DNA from: Vibrio mexicanus
Lineage (GTDB): Bacteria > Pseudomonadota > Gammaproteobacteria > Enterobacterales > Vibrionaceae
Assembly (NCBI RefSeq): GCF_001012815.1
Contig: NZ_JYJP01000054.1
Coordinates: 1-64,000, forward strand
DNA length: 64,000 bases
Direction: 5' to 3'
Shown here piece after piece: positions 58,397-64,000 of this stretch. The notes beneath the pieces are model-generated. The model did not search any database. It was given only the letters and a program-made list of their open reading frames with translations, and was not told where the DNA came from. How positions within the stretch are numbered: the first letter of the stretch is position 1; each line of letters starts with the position of its first letter. The position numbers and the translations under genes are program-made.

Positions 58397-59270
58397 TTTG
58401 AGCTCCCGAGTGTTTTTCAATAATGTCTTTAAATCTCAATGGGTCGACAGACGCAAAGTACGTCACAGGGTGTGGCGTTTTGATTTGCTCTTTTGCGTTA
58501 GCGGTTAGCCAGTCGTAGCTGTCGTCATTCAGTTTGCTTTCTGAAGTTTTTACCTTCTCAACCCACTGGTCGAAACCAGCGTCGTCTTTAACGTGCGCTT
58601 GGAAGCGCATGTTCGCAAAACCAAATCCGCTGTAGTTTGCAGAGATACCACGATAAGTGCCCTGCTCTGAAGCCATTAGATTTAAACGGTTTTCCATACC
58701 AGCCATGGCGTAAACTTGGCTACCCAGTTGAGGAATGAAGAATGAGTTCATTGTTGTGTCTGAAGTCACAACAAAACGTACAGGTTGATCAACAGGGAAT
58801 GCCACTTCGTTTACCGTTGCAATTTGATGTTCTGGATAAATAAATAACCACTTCCAGTTCATTGCCACGACTTGAATTGTCATTGGGTCTTTGTCTGAGA
58901 CGATCTCTTCACGGGGATCCAGAGAGAAAGAAGTCTTATAGGTCAGCCAGCCAAGTGCCAAAATGATAAGACACGGAACGGCCCACACAACCACTTCAAT
59001 CTTGGTGGAGTGTTCCCAGTTAGGCTTGTATTCGGCCTCTTTGTTCGTATGGCGATACTTATATGGGAAATACACCGACATAAGCAGTACTGGGACTATG
59101 ATGATAGCCATAAGAATAACCGAGATGATGATTAACGATTCCTGAGCCTCTCCAATTGGGCCTTTGGGATCGAACAACACCATGTCAGTACTAAAGAGCC
59201 AGCCAAAAAACACAAGTGTAGCGATGGAAACTATGGCTAGTGCAACTTTGAAGTTACATTTAAAGTTCAT
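58386..59270 (-). CDS. cyoA: Cytochrome bo3 oxidase subunit II
   Basis: 294 residues. Signal/anchor region, two membrane helices and a C-terminal cupredoxin domain. There is no CuA motif (no Cxxx[21 protein letters not shown] instead), confirming a quinol oxidase. The E. coli lipidated Cys is not present: the region before [12 protein letters not shown] reads FFGWLFSTD. First gene of the operon, facing a long AT-rich region upstream. Confidence 0.95.
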   Translation of the reverse strand: MNFKCNFKVALAIVSIATLVFFGWLFSTDMVLFDPKGPIGEAQESLIIISVILMAIIIVPVLLMSVYFPYKYRHTNKEAEYKPNWEHSTKIEVVVWAVPCLIILALGWLTYKTSFSLDPREEIVSDKDPMTIQVVAMNWKWLFIYPEHQIATVNEVAFPVDQPVRFVVTSDTTMNSFFIPQLGSQVYAMAGMENRLNLMASEQGTYRGISANYSGFGFANMRFQAHVKDDAGFDQWVEKVKTSESKLNDDSYDWLTANAKEQIKTPHPVTYFASVDPLRFKDIIEKHSGAQNGL

Positions 59271-60183
59271 TTGTCCTCCCTGGATGCTTTACGTAAAGAA
59301 AAAGATCACAGACAAAAAGTTGGGTTAGATGATAAAAAACTTCACCCGCACTCAATTAAATGCATAACCGAAACGCTCAAAATAACAATAAATAAATATT
59401 ACATTAACATTTATTTATCATTTAACTTATGTATCATTGAGTTGCGATAATAAAATTTGGGTAACTTTATACACATATATACTCAATTAGAAAACCAAAA
59501 GCTCAAAATTAATAATTAAATTTATAACTTGATCGACTTGTTATTTTAAACCCACATTAACATGATGGAATAATATAACCACAACAAAAGAAGGCCTTTA
59601 TTCCCCATTTCGCCCATCAATAAAATTTAATCATTTATAAACAACAACTTACCAATATCAATGTTATAAAAAACAATAAACCGCTTACTTAATAAGGTTT
59701 ATATTTTCATATATACACTTTAATCCATACAATGTTAGTAAGGTTATTAATCTTAATTTAAATTAATTCACTATATTTATTGTGGTAATTTCATCACTTG
59801 TTATTTCCTTTCAAATTAATAACCAAACCACAATCTTTAATAAGCGGACTTTGTAAGCATTTGATATATTTCTAGTCTAATTCTTACGTAAAAATGACAC
59901 ATATTTGACCAGTCAACTCAACTGTTGCCTAGCGCTAAAAAGCCACCTACTTTTTCAGGGGTTATGTATTTTGTTACAGAATCGTTAGAGCGATGCATTC
60001 TAATCTGACTTAACAGTCAGGTTGCCAAAATGTTAATACTTGCTTTTATCTCATTGGGTAGCTACGGCGCCTCAATCAAGCTAGATTCACCGCGCTTCAG
60101 TGGAATAGTTTAAGAAAAGTAAACCTCTGGCTCGCAACAGAAGCTCACCAGAGGCTGTAAATATGGGCTTAAGCGGCGATGGC
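59271..60183. other. Long AT-rich intergenic region upstream of cyoA
   Basis: About 900 bp, strongly AT-rich from 59280 to 59890 and more balanced from 59930. No gene with convincing start signals was found; a 27-codon ORF at 60030-60113 on the plus strand is doubtful. It must contain the cyo promoter and possibly nucleoid-protein (H-NS) or redox-regulator sites, none of which can be fixed by eye. Confidence 0.5.
60123..60154 (-). terminator. Hairpin, probable terminator of the kinase gene
   Basis: Stem CCTCTGG / CCAGAGG with a loop of about 17 bases; on the minus strand it is followed by TTTACTTTTC. About 30 bp downstream of the stop at 60184. Confidence 0.55.
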
Positions 60184-60708
60184 TCATCGCCCTTGTTTGA
60201 CAATATTTTCAACAAATCGATCTAATTGTGCCGCGTTTTTTATCACGTGCACCTGTTTGGTCTTACTCAGCTCCTCCAAACGCTCTGCAAACTCCGCATT
60301 CCAAAAGGTTGGGCTCAGCTTCAGAAATCGATAGCTCTGTAAAGTTCCTTTCAATACGTTACTGCCCTCTGGCCAACCTTCTGGATGGACAAATAGAGAT
60401 TTCAGCAAACGCTTGGTGACGAACCAGTAACTGGTCAGGTAAGGGAGATCGATATAGATAAGGGTGTCAGCCGCTTCTAAACGTTGTTGGAAAAGGCCAA
60501 GCGGACCTAACCCCTCAATGACCCAACTGGGCGTGGCCAACATATCATCGTGACTAGATTGAAGTGCTTCCCTCGTTAGAGGCTCACCATTAGGGGCGAA
60601 GACAAGCGTATCGAGAGGGTGAAGTGGCACGTCTAACGTACTAGCAAGCTTCTTACTGAGAACGGATTTGCCACTACCAGGCTTACCAAAAACCGCGACT
60701 TTTTTCAT
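60184..60708 (-). CDS. P-loop nucleotide kinase, adenylate kinase-like (FlaR/topology-modulation type)
   Basis: About 174 residues. Walker A GKPGSGKSVLSKKLA at the N-terminus, an LDTLVF segment after it (substrate-binding), then VIEGLGPLGLFQQRLEAADT with the acidic residue of strand 3. It belongs to the group annotated adenylate kinase/topology modulation protein; the phosphate acceptor is unknown. AAGGAG precedes the ATG at 60708, which is preferred to that at 60756. Single gene between two terminators. Confidence 0.8.
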   Translation of the reverse strand: MKKVAVFGKPGSGKSVLSKKLASTLDVPLHPLDTLVFAPNGEPLTREALQSSHDDMLATPSWVIEGLGPLGLFQQRLEAADTLIYIDLPYLTSYWFVTKRLLKSLFVHPEGWPEGSNVLKGTLQSYRFLKLSPTFWNAEFAERLEELSKTKQVHVIKNAAQLDRFVENIVKQGR

Positions 60709-60749
60709 GTTCAACTCCTTGAAAGGTTTTTCAAAAGGAGGAAAAACAA

Positions 60750-60771
60750 AACCCACCTTTTGAGGTGGGTT
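60750..60771 (-). terminator. Terminator of the MFS gene
   Basis: Stem AACCCACCT / AGGTGGGTT with loop TTTG; minus strand continues TTTGTTTTTCC. About 140 bp behind the stop at 60912. Confidence 0.8.
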
Positions 60772-60911
60772 GATAAATCTTTGCGAAAGCGCTATCCCAC
60801 CACTCTAACGAGTGATGATAATCTGTTGGGTGAAGGTGGCGCGTTTACTTTTCATACAGTCATATGACCAGTTACTCATACCCATGTCAACGGGTATTCA
60901 GCAAACAATGC

Positions 60912-62084
60912 TTAATTTTCCACCGCCAACTGTGTGTGTCGCTTGTATCTGACAGAAAATATCAAAAGTAAGAATGAGAGCAACGCACACACGGCGCCAA
61001 ACTTCAAACTGAACGCCAAATCGAAGTAACCCGACAATCCAAACACTAACGATCCGACGCCCATACCAAAGCGAATCAAATTATTGTACACCGTACTCGC
61101 GTAACCTAATCGGGTTTCAGTCAGTGATTGGTAGTAAGCTAGGCCTGCGCTGGAATTGAGCGCCACAGCCAAAGCCGCCAACGGTACTAGGAAATAGATA
61201 GTAAGGTAGGATTGTGCGAACACGACACCTGTGAGGTATGCACACAGCACCACCGATGCTAGCACCACCAAGTTGAGGCTCCCTGCCCGTTTGATCAAAT
61301 ATCCACACAAGATGATGGCAGGAACTTCGATTAAAGCAGTTAGCGAGAAAACGCCGCCCACCGAAGCTTCCGACTCACCGAGCACCTCTACCATGTAGAT
61401 CGGAAATGCCAACATGTAAGCATTGAGCGCGAGATAGAACAAACAAAAACCCAAGCTCACCAATACCACATTGGTTGTCCAAAATGGCACGTCGTCTCTC
61501 TCTTGTTCCGCTTCTTGAGCCTCATCATTCGTGCACTCTCTCACGTCGGCAATCATGGTAAAGCTGAGTAGCAGCACACATAAATACATCCCCGCCGAAA
61601 TCATAAACGCCGTTGAATAGTCGACAAACGAAACCACACTAAATGACAGTGGAGGGCCAATCACCCAAGCAATCGAAATCATCGCCCTCGCCCAAGACAT
61701 AAACACATCACCTTTGTCGCCTCGGTAAGACTCTCTCGCATAGGCAAACAGCTGAGGCGCAACAGCGATAGCAAAACTCACGCCTAAGAATCCTGTCGTA
61801 ATGATCACATAGAGGTTTGTGGAGTAAGCAAAGACAAACATAGACACCACGCCCATCGCACTTAAACCTCGAATGAGAGGCAGTCGACTCACTTGTTTAT
61901 CGGAATACGTGGCGACTCGCTGGCTCAAAAAGATACTCAGAACAGTACTAAGGAAAAAGTAAGCCCCAACGTATTGGGATGGCACATCCATCTTAGTCAC
62001 AAGATACAAACTCTGCAACGGGGCAAAAAAGGTCGCTGCTAGTCCAGTGAGTAATATTGAAGCAAGTAAGATAATCGAATTCAT
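60912..62084 (-). CDS. MFS sugar-efflux-like transporter (SetA/SotB type)
   Basis: About 390 residues with twelve membrane helices. It starts MNSIILLASILLTGLAATFF and has SLYLVTKMDVPSQYVGAYFF, which resembles the sugar-efflux (Set) proteins of E. coli. The ATG at 62084 with GGAGAG in front is preferred to the upstream start. Substrate unknown, presumably sugars or similar small solutes. Single gene. Confidence 0.85.
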   Translation of the reverse strand: MNSIILLASILLTGLAATFFAPLQSLYLVTKMDVPSQYVGAYFFLSTVLSIFLSQRVATYSDKQVSRLPLIRGLSAMGVVSMFVFAYSTNLYVIITTGFLGVSFAIAVAPQLFAYARESYRGDKGDVFMSWARAMISIAWVIGPPLSFSVVSFVDYSTAFMISAGMYLCVLLLSFTMIADVRECTNDEAQEAEQERDDVPFWTTNVVLVSLGFCLFYLALNAYMLAFPIYMVEVLGESEASVGGVFSLTALIEVPAIILCGYLIKRAGSLNLVVLASVVLCAYLTGVVFAQSYLTIYFLVPLAALAVALNSSAGLAYYQSLTETRLGYASTVYNNLIRFGMGVGSLVFGLSGYFDLAFSLKFGAVCALLSFLLLIFSVRYKRHTQLAVEN

Positions 62085-62468
62085 AGGCTCTCCATGTCGA
62101 TGAATGAGGCCAGCCGAAAGCAATCTAAGGGAGTAGAAAAACAGGAATTAAAGCAATCAAAGAGAAGCTAAACACGCCATATCAATGAATGAAACCTATG
62201 AAACATCGCCCCTTTAGGCTGACACTATTTCTTAGGTAATGACACTCAACAATACGACTCAACTCATTAAATTCATTACATATTTAGATTTCAGACTAGC
62301 ACTTAACCTTAACGGAGTGTTTATCATTGCTGACAAAATAATTGGTCAAACCTTATGTATCGAGTGAGATCACACGAGTCGAGCCTTATATTGACATTTT
62401 AATCTTCATGCAACTAACCAAACTACTATCATATACATACTCAGTCATAAACACATAGACGCTCGTAC
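62085..62468. other. Intergenic region upstream of the sugar-efflux gene
   Basis: About 380 bp between the MFS start and the azlD stop, both genes read on the minus strand. It should hold the MFS promoter and the end of the azl transcript; no hairpin, operator or ORF was found. Confidence 0.4.
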
Positions 62469-62798
62469 TTAGATCTTTGACAAAACCTGAAGCAGACCAA
62501 ACACGCCCATTCCAATCGTCACGACAACGAGTGTATTTTTTACTTTCGCCGCGACCAACAAAGTAAGGAGCCCTGCATACAAAAAAGGACTTGTGACAAA
62601 TTCATCTTGAGTCGTTTGATGTCCGAAAAAAACGATTGGTACCCACATTGCGGTCAGTACCGAAGGTGCGGTGTATTCCAACGCTTTACGCGCTTTATCA
62701 CTTAATACAATTGGACACTTACGCATTAAGAACAGGTATCGGCAACTAAATGTAATCGCGGCCATCAAGAAAATTAAACCATAGATGTTCACGCTCAT
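62469..62798 (-). CDS. azlD: AzlD family branched-chain amino acid export protein
   Basis: About 109 residues with three or four helices (MSVNIYGLIFLMAAITFSCR; FLYAGLLTLLVAAKVKNTLV). Small subunit of the AzlCD exporter. The ATG at 62798 shares a base with the azlC stop (TAATG), so it is preferred over 62813. Confidence 0.88.
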   Translation of the reverse strand: MSVNIYGLIFLMAAITFSCRYLFLMRKCPIVLSDKARKALEYTAPSVLTAMWVPIVFFGHQTTQDEFVTSPFLYAGLLTLLVAAKVKNTLVVVTIGMGVFGLLQVLSKI

Positions 62799-63532
62799 TA
62801 TTTTTTCTCCCAACTCTGAATGAGATAGCCCGCCGCCATACCCGTCACGGTTGCGACAATCAGCGACATCTCAAAATCAACCATCTCTAACAAGAGCATA
62901 GTCAGGCCACTTGCCACGACTGAAATCAACAGTGATAAGTTTTTAATCAACGGAATCACAATGGCAATGAAAGTCGCCGCGATGGCAAACTCCAATCCAA
63001 TATGTTCTAAACCCTCGATATAACTGCCTAGCATGACACCGGCAAACGTAGACAAATTCCACATGAGATAAAACACTACCCCAGTACTGAGCGCATACAA
63101 GTAGCTAAACCGTTTATACCTATCCATATAGGACTCAGTAAGGGCAAACATTTCATCTGTGAGGAAAAAAGCAAAACCGACTCGCTTATACCAAGGCAGT
63201 GTGCGAATTCGGTTTTGAAACACAGCTGAATAGAGCAAATGACGTGAGCTAATCACAAAGGTCGATGAGAGAATCGGCAAGTAACCACTTGCTGCGCCAA
63301 CCAGTGACAACGAAGACAGCTGCGCTGCTCCGGCAAATACCAGTAAAGACATCAGCTGGGCTTGAAGCGATGTAAGGCCAACTTGAATGGCGATTGAGCC
63401 ACACAACACTCCCCAAGGCGCGACAGCAATACATAATGGAAGCACATCCAATGTTGCTCGCGCTATCAATGTGGATGAAGAAGGGGAAGATGAAATGGGA
63501 ATGGTAATGTCTGGTTGAAGTCTATTTTTCAT
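62798..63532 (-). CDS. azlC: AzlC family branched-chain amino acid export protein
   Basis: 244 residues with several membrane helices and the AzlC landmarks FAGAAQLSSLSLVGAASGYL, SSRHLLYSAVF and LTDEMFALTESYM. With AzlD it exports branched-chain or related amino acids. It follows the AraC-type gene by 69 bp on the same strand and may be regulated by it. Confidence 0.92.
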   Translation of the reverse strand: MKNRLQPDITIPISSSPSSSTLIARATLDVLPLCIAVAPWGVLCGSIAIQVGLTSLQAQLMSLLVFAGAAQLSSLSLVGAASGYLPILSSTFVISSRHLLYSAVFQNRIRTLPWYKRVGFAFFLTDEMFALTESYMDRYKRFSYLYALSTGVVFYLMWNLSTFAGVMLGSYIEGLEHIGLEFAIAATFIAIVIPLIKNLSLLISVVASGLTMLLLEMVDFEMSLIVATVTGMAAGYLIQSWEKK

Positions 63533-63601
63533 GGTCTAGCTCTTATTAACTCTGTTTTTAATTTTGTACTAATGAGTCTTTAGGCTAGGCAATGAGTGGG
63601 G

Positions 63602-64000
63602 TTAGTTCTTGTACGAACTTGCTTGCTGCTGAAAGCGCTTGGGAGTCGTCCCCAAGGCACGCTTAAAGTGTCTGGTTAAGTGGCTTTGGTCGTGAAAGCC
63701 GCAGTCGGTAGCGGTGTCTGCAATCGAGGTTCCCGCCTTCAATAATACTTTGGCTTTAAGCAGTCGAGCTTGCACTTGGTAGGCATGAGGAGAGATGCCA
63801 AACGCCTTCCCAAACTGGCGAACAAAGTGGAACTTTGTGCACCCCGCAATTTGAGCTAAACGCTCTAGGCTCACATCATGTTGCGGGTATTCGTCTAGAT
63901 ATTCCTTCGCCATTTGCAACCCTTTCTGACTGGTGGTTTTGTCCTTGGGAATATCGATAGTGCGGCCATACTGCGTCGCCAGTGACATTAAAGTGCTGTA
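63602..64000 (-). CDS. AraC-family regulator, 5' end outside window
   Basis: The last 128 or more residues are visible: an AraC-type double helix-turn-helix (SLERLAQIAGCTKFHFVRQF and TATDCGFHDQSHLTRHFKRA). The frame stays open to position 64000, so the effector-binding N-terminal domain lies beyond the edge. Upstream of azlC on the same strand; local control of azlCD is likely. Confidence 0.9.
   Translation of the reverse strand, partial: YSTLMSLATQYGRTIDIPKDKTTSQKGLQMAKEYLDEYPQHDVSLERLAQIAGCTKFHFVRQFGKAFGISPHAYQVQARLLKAKVLLKAGTSIADTATDCGFHDQSHLTRHFKRALGTTPKRFQQQASSYKN

Noticed and set aside
60030..60113. 27-codon ORF starting MLILAFISLGSYG with AGG eight bases upstream.
   Set aside because: Hydrophobic start and spaced AGG are suggestive, but there is no terminator, no promoter and no similarity; chance is likely.
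1..64000. Search for CRISPR arrays, IS ends, phage or integrase genes, tRNA genes and defence islands.
   Set aside because: None found. Gene content is metabolic and transport-related with no direct repeat arrays or transposase-like proteins.

Overview
The window is a 64-kb piece of a gammaproteobacterial chromosome, almost certainly Vibrio. The evidence is gene content rather than any single marker: a TtpC-type (four-component) TonB system beside a VctPDGC/FatBCD-style siderophore importer, a Vibrio-type phosphonate island with pbfA, a second rsgA paralogue, and Fur boxes of the usual form. No rRNA, tRNA, CRISPR array, insertion sequence or phage gene was seen; this looks like ordinary, accessory-rich chromosome.

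Layout. 1-4.7 kb: acetyltransferase, LysR regulator divergent from an exported alkyl-sulfatase-like metallo-hydrolase, small exported protein, AlkD-like DNA glycosylase. 4.9-17.5 kb: iron island with a TonB-dependent siderophore receptor, an operon DUF3450-ttpC-exbB-exbD-tonB-TPR, a four-gene ferric-siderophore ABC importer and a siderophore-interacting reductase, under four Fur boxes. 17.5-33.6 kb: mixed single genes, including a DUF1800/DUF1501 secreted pair, an orphan LiuC-like hydratase, a ClpP-fold lipoprotein, a DUF1826 gene with a candidate Zur box, PhnA/YjdM, rsgA2 behind an elaborate leader, ppiB, viroplasmin-RNase H and a class-C serine hydrolase. 33.8-43.7 kb: 2-aminoethylphosphonate island (phnX, pbfA, phnW on the minus strand; phnS, phnT, fused phnUV, phnR and a DMT transporter on the plus strand) with three matching palindromic operators. 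44-52.3 kb: MFS exporter, amidohydrolase, glucose-family PTS EIICB, and a tightly coupled response regulator-histidine kinase-sugar-binding protein operon. 52.4-59.3 kb: cyoABCDE quinol oxidase followed by Sco, PCuAC and a small exported protein. 59.3-64 kb: a 0.9-kb AT-rich gap, a P-loop kinase, a sugar-efflux-like MFS protein, azlCD and the 3' part of an AraC regulator.

A caution that affects the whole annotation: at least 16 genes are broken by single-base indels, and nearly all are repaired by adding one base to a G/C run or by changing a homopolymer by one. This pattern points to base-calling error rather than gene decay, so these genes are annotated at full length and marked as frameshifted.

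Most interesting candidates: (1) the approximately 190-nt leader of rsgA2, with a 13-codon ORF whose last codons pair with a downstream segment and a second stem that buries the Shine-Dalgarno of rsgA2; (2) the orphan GtsA-like glucose-binding protein translationally fused to a two-component system next to a PTS gene whose upstream region has two TTTGTAA-N9-TTACAAA palindromes about 20 helical turns apart; (3) the pbfA-containing phosphonate island with an inferable PhnR operator.
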